From contig JAAVYD010000044.1 in the NCBI GenBank assembly GCA_022790955.1, positions 1-50,455 on the forward strand: a stretch of DNA of 50,455 nt, given 5' to 3'. The first letter of the stretch is position 1; each line of letters starts with the position of its first letter. Of this stretch, positions 1-9,300 are shown one piece after another. The DNA comes from Bacillota bacterium. Lineage in GTDB: Bacteria; Bacillota; Clostridia; Peptostreptococcales; Anaerovoracaceae. The notes below the pieces were generated by a model that ran no database searches, was not told where the DNA came from, and saw nothing but the letters and a program-made list of their open reading frames with translations. The translations under genes and the position numbers were made by a program.

Positions 1-35
1 GCTAAAATCCAAGCAAATGCTTTTTTGAATTTCAT
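1..35 (-). CDS. 5' fragment of a CDS leaving the window (MKFKKAFAWILA..., signal-peptide-like)
   Basis: Reverse complement of 1-35 reads ATGAAATTCAAAAAAGCATTTGCTTGGATTTTAGC, preceded by AGGAGG at 45-50. Confidence 0.55.
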   Translation of the reverse strand, partial: MKFKKAFAWIL

Positions 36-335
36 CTTTAATTCCTCCTTTGAAAAAATTCTTTAGAAGGGGAGTATAAATTAATTTATTTTCGCCAATT
101 ACCCTCCCCTTCTGAAGATAATTTGACATTATCTTCAGAAGGAATTTATATAATTTTGTAAGCCTTGATTTATAAGTATTATTAAAAAACTACTACGTTA
201 TTTAAGATAAATTTAATAATGTTTTACTACTTACGAAAAGAATTCTGATATGTCATGAACATTATATATATTATTGTAAATAAGAATAATTTTTTATATA
301 ATTAAGATAATCAGAAAGGCGGCAAACAAACTATT

Positions 336-899
336 ATGTCAGAATTTTTAATGAAACCCAAGATAGATATGGCTTTTAAAGAACTGATGATGGTTGAAAA
401 TATTAGGATCGGTTTTTTATAGGCAGTTTTAAAATTGAACCCTAAGAATATAAAAGAAACGCAGATATTAAACACTGATCTGAGAAAAGTCTATAAGGAA
501 GATAAGCTGGGAATACTCGATGTCAGGGTAATTATGAACAACGATACCGAGATAGATATTGAGATTCAGCTTTCGGAATTAAGAGTGTGGGCTGACAGGT
601 CGTTATTTTATATTGCTAAGATGTATACCGAGCAGATATCTGAGGGAGAGTATTATACGGTGTTTAAAAAGTGCGTTGGCATAAATATCCTCGGTTTTAA
701 ACTCTTCTATGACGATGAAGAATTTTATTCATGTTTTCATATATCGGAAGATACCCGCAGAACTTTGTATACAGATAAATTTGAATTTCATGTGATTGAG
801 CTTCCGAAGCTGCCCGATGAGCTTAAAGAGGACAGCAGCGATATTTTGCTGTGGGCGAAGTTCATCAATGCTGATGAAGCCCTAACCCGATTCGTATAA
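336..899 (+). pseudogene. Rpn-family recombination-promoting nuclease / PD-(D/E)XK nuclease family transposase, interrupted and 3'-truncated
   Basis: In-frame reading from ATG 336: MSEFLMKPKIDMAFKELMMVENIRIGFL*AVLKLNPKN...; TAG at 420-422; then ILDVRVIMNNDTEIDIEIQLSELRVWADRSLFYIAKMYTEQI...LLWAKFINADE, ending at a repeat. Confidence 0.8.
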
Positions 900-964
900 A
901 CGAATCGTTGGTAGGTCTAACAGAAGAATTGCATTGCGGCTAAAGCCGCGCAATTCAAGTATGT
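875..964 (+). repeat. Dispersed ~90-bp structured repeat, copy 1 (two stem-loops)
   Basis: TGAAGCCCTAACCCGATTCGTATAAACGAATCG...AACAGAAGAATTGCATTGCGGCTAAAGCCGCGCAATTCAAGTATGT; matches the reverse complement of 13822-13911. Confidence 0.85.
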
Positions 965-1153
965 ACTCTTTTTCTATTAATACTAAAACCCGTATAAACT
1001 TTATAGCCAAACCTAAAAATATAGGATATAATTACAATAATAAACCCAAGAAGTATATTTTAATTGGGCAAAACAGGTTGATGGATTTCCATTATTAATA
1101 ATCCAAATATTATAAGGAGTAAGAATGTATAATAAATACATTAAATTAAAAAT

Positions 1154-1612
1154 ATGTTAGAAACAGGAACTAAAGCGCCTGATTTTGCTTTAGAAGATAA
1201 AGACGGAAACAAAGTAACCCTTTCGGATTTTAAAGGTCAAAAAGTTATACTTTATTTTTATCCAAGGGATAATACGCCGGGATGCAGTCGTCAGGCATGC
1301 GCGTTTGCAGACGCTTATGAAGAATTTAAAACATTAAACGTTGCTGTTATCGGAATCAGCAAAGACAGTGTTGCATCTCATCAGCGTTTTGCTGAGAAAT
1401 ACAATCTGCCTTTCATACTTCTGTCCGACCCTGAGCGTCAGGCTATCGAGGGATTCGACGTTTGGAAAGAAAAGAAAAATTTTGGTAAAGTCAGTATGGG
1501 CGTAGTCCGTACCACCTATGTAATAGATGAAAACGGCATTATTGAAAAGGTCATGAAAAAAGTAAAACCAGACACAAACGCTGCCGAAATTCTGGAATAT
1601 TTAAAAGCATAA
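1154..1612 (+). CDS. bcp: Thioredoxin-dependent thiol peroxidase (BCP family peroxiredoxin)
   Basis: APDFALEDKDGNKVTLSDFKGQKVILYFYPRDNTPGCSRQACAFAD is the BCP signature. Confidence 0.95.
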   Translation: MLETGTKAPDFALEDKDGNKVTLSDFKGQKVILYFYPRDNTPGCSRQACAFADAYEEFKTLNVAVIGISKDSVASHQRFAEKYNLPFILLSDPERQAIEGFDVWKEKKNFGKVSMGVVRTTYVIDENGIIEKVMKKVKPDTNAAEILEYLKA

Positions 1613-1627
1613 TATCAAAATTTTAAT

Positions 1628-2638
1628 ATGAATATTACACCAATCACTTCCAAAATAGTATGGCAGCATGTGCCTATGCGAAAACAGAACAGCCATAAGG
1701 GGACTTACGGCAAACTGCTTTGTGTGGCTGGAAGCACCCGCTACAGAGGCGCTGCCGCTTTATGCGTTGAAGGCGCCCTGCGCGCCGGCTGCGGCATCGT
1801 CACTCTGGCAAGCGTGGAGCCTGTATTCGCCTCTATACAGCCAAGAATGCCCGAATGTATTTTATTCCAATGCACCGCCGACCCTTCTGGGAACATTTCA
1901 TCTTATATGGTTAATAGTTTGTTAAATGAACTTGCCAATGATTACAGCGCTCTTTTGATCGGGCCCGGGCTCGGAAACACACCGGATACCCGCAAGCTGG
2001 TAATCGGTCTTATCGAAAACGCCGAATGCCAGGTTATTCTTGACGCCGACGCTCTAAATGCTCTGTCTAATAACAAATCAGACAATAAAACTGAAACATA
2101 TAATTACATTAATAAAAACTGCAATGTTTATATTAATGATAATCATATAAACCCGTGTGATTTTAATGATAATGATACCGCTCTGCAAAGTAAAATCAAT
2201 ACCATTATACCTCTGCAGAAGAACGATAAACCTATTATCATTACGCCTCATCCTGGCGAAATGGCTCGGCTCTGCGGATGTTCGATAGATGATGTAAAAA
2301 AGAACCGCGAACTTATAGCGCTTAATTTTGCAAAAGAAAATAATTGTATTGTCGTTCTTAAAGAACACCGGACTCTTATCGCTTCACCAGATGGACGCCT
2401 GTGGCGCAATACTTCCGGCAATTCCGGACTTGCGAGAGGCGGAAGCGGCGATATACTTGCCGGCATGACAGGCGCTTTTGCCGCCCAGGGTATGGACGCC
2501 GAATACGCTTCAATATGCGCAGTGTGGCTCCACGGATACGCAGCTGAACGCTGTTCGCAAAGAAAAAGCGAAACAGCCATGCTGCCCCACGATATATTTG
2601 AAGATCTGGGAATTATATTTTTTGAGAATAACAGGTAA
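1628..2638 (+). CDS. nnrD: ADP-dependent (S)-NAD(P)H-hydrate dehydratase (YjeF C-terminal family), with an Asn-rich insertion
   Basis: HKGTYGKLLCVAGS, DADALNAL, TPHPGEMARL, GSGDILAGMTGAF motifs. Confidence 0.92.
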   Translation: MNITPITSKIVWQHVPMRKQNSHKGTYGKLLCVAGSTRYRGAAALCVEGALRAGCGIVTLASVEPVFASIQPRMPECILFQCTADPSGNISSYMVNSLLNELANDYSALLIGPGLGNTPDTRKLVIGLIENAECQVILDADALNALSNNKSDNKTETYNYINKNCNVYINDNHINPCDFNDNDTALQSKINTIIPLQKNDKPIIITPHPGEMARLCGCSIDDVKKNRELIALNFAKENNCIVVLKEHRTLIASPDGRLWRNTSGNSGLARGGSGDILAGMTGAFAAQGMDAEYASICAVWLHGYAAERCSQRKSETAMLPHDIFEDLGIIFFENNR

Positions 2639-2760
2639 GATTTTATTCTGATCTGCTTAATATTATTGCAATTAATTTTAATCTAAAACCAAATTCTACT
2701 AAAATATATAATATTAATTTCCCATTATATCAAACGCCTATATCATTAATATGACGTAAC

Positions 2761-2800
2761 AAAACCCCGTATCAAAAACCATTTGATGCGGGGTTTTTAT
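2761..2800 (+). terminator. Rho-independent terminator downstream of nnrD
   Basis: AACCCCGTATCAAAAACCATTTGATGCGGGGTTTTT hairpin and T-tract. Confidence 0.8.
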
Positions 2801-2945
2801 TACGAAAACAGAGACAGAATCATATGATCCTGTCTCTGTTCCAGTTTAATATTTATATGCTGTTTTCATAGTATCAGCTTATTAATTATAATTTTAACCG
2901 ATAAAATTTTAATATCATCAAAAGCTGAATATTAAATCATTCGGT

Positions 2946-5900
2946 TTACTCTGTACCGGTACTTCCGCTATCACCGCCGGTCGTATCGTCTGATCCCCCG
3001 GTATTGCCTCCGCTTTGAGTAATTTCACTAAACTTCACGGACAAATACTTTGTCGTACTTTCATGTCTGTCGCCGCCATTAGCTACAGTGCTGATAATAT
3101 TGGATTCAGTTACTATTCTATAATATCCTCCAAGATTATCTCTGTCCGGAAAACCACCTAACTTTACGCTAACTCCGCTGCTTAAATTAGTACCTCCGGA
3201 TATATCGCGCCAATCTCCGTTTTCATAACGCTGTATTTTAAATTTAACGCTTGATGGATTTGCCGTTTCAGATAAATTCACTGTCAACTTAATATCTTCA
3301 CCATTTTTGATAGATATTTCTTCAGCTTCAACGCCCTGCGCCTGAGTATCCTGGTCATAAAGCGTTACTGACTTTTCATTTATATTAGCAGAACTTATTC
3401 CTGAATTTATCCTGACTATATTAATAGTATAAGTCTTGCTTCCGTAATCCGCGTTTCCGCTGGTGAGCCTTACTGTAATGGTTCCTTGATTGGTATTTGA
3501 CCCTAACGGCGGAATCTCGATAACATAAAGTCCTACATTTGGTCTGTCTGTATTTCCCATCGTTATTTTGGTTTCTTCACCAAGGTTATTCTGCGAAACG
3601 CGGAAATTCTGATTAGGAACTCCCGTTGCTTCAGTCTGTAAATACAGAGTAGTATTTTCGCTTCCTATATAGAAAGTCGGCTCGCCGGTCAAAGATAATG
3701 GTATATAATCCTCCTGAGTTGGAGCATTAGATCCTCCATCGCTGACTTCTTTTGTAGTAGCTATGCTCAATCCGCTCAGCGTCGGTTCGATAAGCCCTGT
3801 CGTAACAGTATCATAGAACACATTGCACGCGGCGCCTTCATCATCGTAAAGCACCATGAATACATAGTATTCCGTGTTCGCTTCAAGATCGCCGAATTTC
3901 AGATCATAATACGTATTCTGAGTTCTTACATCTACAGAATCGTAATGCTTAGGATTTGAAGATACGCTTGCCAGATACGCGTGGTTCTTTATATCCTCCG
4001 CGGTAGGTCGGATTCCAGAAAGTTCCTCAGCCGGGAAGATGATACCGTAAACCGTACCTTTCTGAAGCGCGGTAAACGACGCTTTAGCTCCGAACTTGTC
4101 GTCGGCATTATAATCCAGAGCGGTAACAGTCCTGTTGGAAAGGGAATTTGCTACCGTCGTGAACGTAGCCGTCGCCCCTTCTATTGCCGTGCCGTCGGCT
4201 TTTCTCAATGTATTTTTATTCAGAGTTATAAAATATTCCGTTTCTTCATCGAAATGCTCTCTCGGAGTTATAGTAATGATTTTATTAGACGAATCGACGG
4301 AAGCCGTAAAGTTTACGTTAGACCTGTTAGTCTGGCTCGGTCCGCGTTTCTGGAAAGAAAGCACTTCTTCCTGCAGATACTGCGGCGTAATCGAACTGGA
4401 ACCGTTAGCGTACCTCGTGAGAGAATCGCTGAACGTTATAGTAGGAATCGCGGACAGCGATACGTTCGTAGCTCCGTCTGCCGGCCAGAATGCCGTATCC
4501 ATAGAAGTCATGCCCGTCGTGAATCTGCTCGTAAACTGAGCGTTAGTATTTCCGTAGTTATCGGCAAGCTCGCCGCTCGCTATTGTTACATAATACGTCT
4601 TATTCTGCGCCAGATTCTTTGTCGGCGTTAATATAACTTTCTTGAAATCATTACTTACGCTTACCGCGCATTCAACTGTAGTTCCATTTGGAGAATCCTG
4701 TCTGAGCTTTACTATAGATTTCGCCTGGGAATCGGAAAGATTCGTAGTAAGACCTCTTATATGAACAACAGATGAGAAAATCACCTGGACTTCTTCACCC
4801 GTGGATATGCCGGTCGCGCCATCCGCAGGATCCGACGTAATAGTCAGGAATCTCTCTGCGTTTACTGACTGTACCGGTCTGATGCTTACGCCGCTGCCCA
4901 CCGTCACGCGGTTCGGTTCTCTTTCGTATATAATGCCGTTCGCGTTAGCGTTCAGCCTTGTGATTGTTCCCTGTCCGGAAAATACAGTTTGTTCTGCGTT
5001 AATATCCGCCTGCGCGATATTTCCTGTGTCTTTTATATCTATATTTATCTGCGAAGCTCCGGCGTTCACCGTGAGATTCTTAACGGAACCGTCAGCGACG
5101 CTCATATCCACCTTAGCGCCCGTCACTTCTACATTGTTAAAATCGCCGATAAGCGCTACCTCGGCAGCTCTGGCAATATCTACATTAATAAAGCCCTGAC
5201 CGTAATCGTTCTTTCCTGACAGCCTGCCCGACTCCAGGGTAGCCTGGTTCTCGACGTTAGTTTCCTTTACAGTGCTTTCGCCCCTTGCATAAACGCGCAC
5301 CGGCGTATTTCTCTTATGAACCTCAAGGTTGGCTACGCGGCTGTTTGAAACGGTAACGCCTTCGTTCGTATTGTTGCCGCCGCCTTCCACATTAAGCGTA
5401 CCCAAAACAGTACAATTTTCCAGTGTAGCGGTTCCGCCGTCTACATCTTCGCCTACAGAAATCCTGTTAGCATAAATCGTATTGCTGAGCGTTACCCCAG
5501 TCAAAACAATAGTCTGATTGTTTGAAACAATATTTTCGTTATCTAATATTGATACTATCATCTTTGCAGCCTGGGCTCTCGTGAGCTTGCTCTGAGGCTG
5601 AAGCGAACCGTTGCTGTATCCTGATATATAACCCTTTGCCACCATTTTTTCAAGCGCCGTAGTCGCCCAGTCGCCTGCTTTATCATAATCGCTGAATGCT
5701 TTTAATGTTGACGAACTGCCGTAAGCCGGCACTATACGGGCAAGCATTACCGCTGCTTCCTGCCTTGTTATAAGATTATCCGGCATGAACTGCGTTTCGC
5801 TGTGACCATTAATATATCCTGCGGACACGCCTTTTTTTACGTCGTTGTAATACCAGGACGACGGACTGACATCCCAGAAATCTATGCTGGTAGTGCCGTT

Positions 5901-6197
5901 ATTGCCTATCGCCGAATTGAGCATCTTAGTAAACTCAGCTCGCGTTATAGCCTGATCCGGTCTGAAAGTATTATTGCTGTACCCCTGCACAAAACCCGTA
6001 AGCACGGCTTTGTTCACGTACTCCTTAGCCCAGTGCCCGGACATATCCGAGAAAGATATCCCGCTTCCGCTCGACGCGTAACTATGCGTTTCTGCGCTCA
6101 TGTGCGGAAATACCGGCGCGGATAAAACCATAGTCACCGCAAGAGTAAGCGATAAGAACGATGAAGCGGCTTTTTTCAATGCGCTTCCTGTTTTCAT
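2946..6197 (-). CDS. S-layer homology (SLH) domain surface protein with Ig-like (Big_5-type) domains
   Basis: Signal peptide; three N-terminal SLH repeats (FSDMSGHWAKEYVNKAVLTGFVQGYSNNTFRPDQAITRAEF...); DPADGATGISTGEEVQVIFSS and PADGATNVSLSAIPTITFSD segments; start chosen at MKTGS downstream of GGGTGGG. Confidence 0.85.
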   Translation of the reverse strand: MKTGSALKKAASSFLSLTLAVTMVLSAPVFPHMSAETHSYASSGSGISFSDMSGHWAKEYVNKAVLTGFVQGYSNNTFRPDQAITRAEFTKMLNSAIGNNGTTSIDFWDVSPSSWYYNDVKKGVSAGYINGHSETQFMPDNLITRQEAAVMLARIVPAYGSSSTLKAFSDYDKAGDWATTALEKMVAKGYISGYSNGSLQPQSKLTRAQAAKMIVSILDNENIVSNNQTIVLTGVTLSNTIYANRISVGEDVDGGTATLENCTVLGTLNVEGGGNNTNEGVTVSNSRVANLEVHKRNTPVRVYARGESTVKETNVENQATLESGRLSGKNDYGQGFINVDIARAAEVALIGDFNNVEVTGAKVDMSVADGSVKNLTVNAGASQINIDIKDTGNIAQADINAEQTVFSGQGTITRLNANANGIIYEREPNRVTVGSGVSIRPVQSVNAERFLTITSDPADGATGISTGEEVQVIFSSVVHIRGLTTNLSDSQAKSIVKLRQDSPNGTTVECAVSVSNDFKKVILTPTKNLAQNKTYYVTIASGELADNYGNTNAQFTSRFTTGMTSMDTAFWPADGATNVSLSAIPTITFSDSLTRYANGSSSITPQYLQEEVLSFQKRGPSQTNRSNVNFTASVDSSNKIITITPREHFDEETEYFITLNKNTLRKADGTAIEGATATFTTVANSLSNRTVTALDYNADDKFGAKASFTALQKGTVYGIIFPAEELSGIRPTAEDIKNHAYLASVSSNPKHYDSVDVRTQNTYYDLKFGDLEANTEYYVFMVLYDDEGAACNVFYDTVTTGLIEPTLSGLSIATTKEVSDGGSNAPTQEDYIPLSLTGEPTFYIGSENTTLYLQTEATGVPNQNFRVSQNNLGEETKITMGNTDRPNVGLYVIEIPPLGSNTNQGTITVRLTSGNADYGSKTYTINIVRINSGISSANINEKSVTLYDQDTQAQGVEAEEISIKNGEDIKLTVNLSETANPSSVKFKIQRYENGDWRDISGGTNLSSGVSVKLGGFPDRDNLGGYYRIVTESNIISTVANGGDRHESTTKYLSVKFSEITQSGGNTGGSDDTTGGDSGSTGTE

Positions 6198-6347
6198 AAT
6201 TCCCACCCTCTTTCGTAATTTAAAGTATCTTAAATAAACTTATATTCCATATGGATTTTTAATATTAAAGACCCATCGTTTAATCCCGCAGACAGCTGTC
6301 TGCCTCTGCGGCTGGTCGTTTTTTCATTAATATATTAATAAAAAATA

Positions 6348-6788
6348 TTACTCCGTCTTATCAGGCAGCCTGATTATAATGCAGTACTCTGATGCGGCTG
6401 ATATTTCTTCTTCTGTAAAATCGCCCGCCACTACGAGAAAACTCATATCTTCTTCCGTGAAAAAACTCCTCGCATACTCCCAAATACCAGGACCTTCACA
6501 TGAATCCGCGTTATTAAAGATCAGTATGGTTTCAAGCGGCACGATCATATCGTGAACGGCTTTTTCTATAAAAAAATAAGCGTCCCTGCCCGTAGGCATT
6601 GTATTTATGTACTCTCTTACTTCTTCATTATTTTTTAAATTGATATGAATCATGTTATCAAAATAATTCTTGGCAAACTCTTTGATAACCTCCGTGCGAT
6701 CCTCCTCCGTACTGCCCGTAAAAACTAAAGTCTTGTAATCCTTAAACTGCAGTTTCCAGTCTAAAAGATCAGATATAACTCTCTGCAT
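6348..6788 (-). CDS. Hypothetical protein resembling a degenerate N-terminal segment of an AAA_14-type P-loop ATPase
   Basis: LVFTGSTEEDRTEVIKEFAKNYFDNMIHINLKNNEEV...LETILIFNNAD parallels the family pattern (G..xxGKT...KEFG..YF.N.I.IN...TLI.FDE) but lacks Walker A GKT and Walker B DE. Confidence 0.45.
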   Translation of the reverse strand: MQRVISDLLDWKLQFKDYKTLVFTGSTEEDRTEVIKEFAKNYFDNMIHINLKNNEEVREYINTMPTGRDAYFFIEKAVHDMIVPLETILIFNNADSCEGPGIWEYARSFFTEEDMSFLVVAGDFTEEEISAASEYCIIIRLPDKTE

Positions 6789-6961
6789 ATTTTAATCCTT
6801 TCTTGCAATAATATTTTCTATGAATAATGCGGCTGTATGCCTTTCGCCGTCTAAACTATTATACCGCCTACAGGGCTTCGCCGGCAAACAAAAACATCGT
6901 TATGGTTTATTTTAACAAAACTTTGCGTTATATTAACATTAATACCCGCTCAGATCGGATA

Positions 6962-7260
6962 TATAGCCGCCGCACTTGAAAATCGTTAGAAAAGAAGCGA
7001 GGAAAAATGCGTGTGACCGTATCGTTATTGTCAAATATAATGCACTCCTGCGCAGAGCTTTTAATCCCTGCTGAGCTGTCCCATTTTTGTATGTTTACTT
7101 CTTTATATTCTAAAAACACAGTTTGTATTTTTCGTTTTACTGTGTTTTAACAAAATGGGCGCGAAAGACACAGGCGGGCTTATTGCCCGTCAAGGACGCT
7201 AACGCCTCCCAACACATTTTAACCGATAAACTTTACCGATTTTTGAGTGTGTTGACTATA
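6962..7260. mobile_element. MITE-like inverted-repeat element, copy A (~299 bp)
   Basis: Left end TATAGCCGCCGCACTTGAAAATCGTTAG; right end reverse complement TATAGTCAACACACTCAAAAATCGGTAAAG; both ends match element B at 37084-37208. Confidence 0.7.
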
Positions 7261-8102
7261 CTATTCGCCAGCTCTGCAAATTCCTTCAGGCTTAAAGTTT
7301 CCGCCCTGCGCTTAGGATCTATTCCAGCCGATTTAAGCGCTTCTCCAATCTGCTCTTTTGCAAGACCCTGCACTCCTGTCAGAGAATTAAGCAGCGTCTT
7401 GCGCCTTTGACCAAAACCGTTTTTTATCGTTTCAAAAAAGATTTTTTCATTAATAAGCTCTACGGGAGGTTTTTCGCGAATATCCAGACGTATCACCGTA
7501 GAATCAACCTTAGGACGAGGTACAAACACTTCTTTCGGCGCATTCGCCACATGGCTTACAGTGCAGTAAAATCCCACAGCTACGGTAAGAGCCCCGTAAG
7601 TTTTTCCGCCTGGCTCTGCCTTCATCCTATCTGCAACTTCCTTCTGCATCATAATAGTAATGCTGTCAGCAGGCACCCGCTCTTCGAGCAGCTTCATTAC
7701 TATAGGCGTAGTTATATAGTAAGGCAGATTTCCTATTATCCGCACCCTGCCCGCCTGCCTGTTGCTTTCTATCAGTTCCGTGAGATCGGTCTTCATAATA
7801 TCGGCATTAATGATCTCTATATTATCGTACTCTGCAAGAGTATCTTTCAAAATCGGAATCAAATGCCTGTCTATCTCCACGGCAATGACCCGACCCGCTG
7901 CCTCGGCGGCGGCGGCAGTGAGCACGCCCATACCTGGTCCGATCTCTATAACAAGATCTTCCGAACCAATCTCCGAACCTTCTATTATAGCATCTATTAT
8001 ATTAATATCCGTAAGAAAATTCTGCCCCAGGCTTTTGGAATGTCTGAAACCATGCTTTTCTCTAATTTTCGCCATAGTCGCAGGCGAATATAGTTTGTCC
8101 AT
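7233..8102 (-). CDS. rsmA: 16S rRNA (adenine1518-N6/adenine1519-N6)-dimethyltransferase
   Basis: HSKSLGQNFLTDINIID, EIGPGMGVLT, GNLPYYITTPIVMKLLE motifs; 3' end lies in the repeat. Confidence 0.95.
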   Translation of the reverse strand: MDKLYSPATMAKIREKHGFRHSKSLGQNFLTDINIIDAIIEGSEIGSEDLVIEIGPGMGVLTAAAAEAAGRVIAVEIDRHLIPILKDTLAEYDNIEIINADIMKTDLTELIESNRQAGRVRIIGNLPYYITTPIVMKLLEERVPADSITIMMQKEVADRMKAEPGGKTYGALTVAVGFYCTVSHVANAPKEVFVPRPKVDSTVIRLDIREKPPVELINEKIFFETIKNGFGQRRKTLLNSLTGVQGLAKEQIGEALKSAGIDPKRRAETLSLKEFAELANSIVNTLKNR

Positions 8103-8279
8103 ATTTTCTTCTGCTTTCTTAATTTTATTTAGGAAATATTAACAAAGCCGCTTCTGAAATAAAATCAGCAAAACCTGCTTCATTATAATTATATATCGTC
8201 CGCGCCGCTTCTGAAATAAAAGTCCCGACGGCGCAAATTCATAAAAAATCGCAGGATATTTTATCCTGATTTATTTTCC

Positions 8280-8840
8280 CTATTCCTTAACTGCCTCTGA
8301 CATACCGCTAAGCTCACGTTCCAAATCTTCTCTTAAAATGCCGTAATTGTTAAGACGCTTTAAAAACGCTTTCGCATTTCCGTATCCGATGCCAAGTTTT
8401 CTGCCGAGCCTGTCCCTCAGCGCCCTGGAATCAGCGCCGCCTGCAAGCCCGTAATATACCATATCGTTTTCGTCAAACTCGGCGCGGCGCTCGGTAAGCG
8501 TCCTGCCTGCCGCCGCAACGGCCCTCTCTATCACTTCCGGCTTAGCATTCTCCACGCCTATATCCTGAGTCTTATCCAACGCGTCCTGCCTGGAAATATA
8601 AGCCTGCAAAGCCTGCGGAAACATTTCCGTCAAACGCTGCCTGATCCTGTTTCCTGCGTGATCCGGATCCGTCAGAATTATTATCCCGCGAGTTTTATAA
8701 GCATTATCTATGCGCTTAATAGTCGCCCTGCTTATCCCGTAGCCGTGAGTCGCTATAACGTCAGCGTTCACCGCTTTCTGCACAGCGTCAATATCGTCGC
8801 GCCCTTCAACTATAATTACTTCTTTAACAAAATCCTCCAT
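8280..8840 (-). CDS. rnmV: Ribonuclease M5 (Toprim domain)
   Basis: VKEVIIVEGRDDIDAVQKAV, GIIILTDPDHAGNRIRQRL; adjacent to rsmA as is common. Confidence 0.95.
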   Translation of the reverse strand: MEDFVKEVIIVEGRDDIDAVQKAVNADVIATHGYGISRATIKRIDNAYKTRGIIILTDPDHAGNRIRQRLTEMFPQALQAYISRQDALDKTQDIGVENAKPEVIERAVAAAGRTLTERRAEFDENDMVYYGLAGGADSRALRDRLGRKLGIGYGNAKAFLKRLNNYGILREDLERELSGMSEAVKE

Positions 8841-9300
8841 ATTTTTTATTTCCTCTGCAACATACTGTTCAAAATAACCAGTCTATTCAAGTCCTTTAAA
8901 TATTATATTAATGTTTATACAATTTTAAATTCTTATAAAATTATTGATTTCACATTTATTATATGTACTAATTAAAATATTAATATACTCCATAAATTTG
9001 CCCGCAATATAAATCGGTTTATGCTGTGCAGCTCAGTAATTTCAATATTTATCGTTTATTTACAATTAACAAATCATGATTCCTGTTTCTTAAAAACCAA
9101 CTGCTCATGAATCTCGCTGACTTAAATTCAATCCTATTTATTTTAATATATACCCTGATTCTATATAATTCTGTCAAATTTTTAATAACATTCATTATTT
9201 GTATTTACTTCACTTTAATCCAAATCCGTATTTTTAAAATGAACAGATTATTTTAAATATTTCATAATATAACTTTTACTAAACCTGACAAATCCGACTG

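Noticed and set aside
6270-6325. Possible riboswitch in the leader of the SLH protein gene (CCGCAGAGGCAGACAGCTGTCTGCGG)
   Set aside because: A strong hairpin is present, but I could not match it to a known riboswitch consensus such as GEMM.
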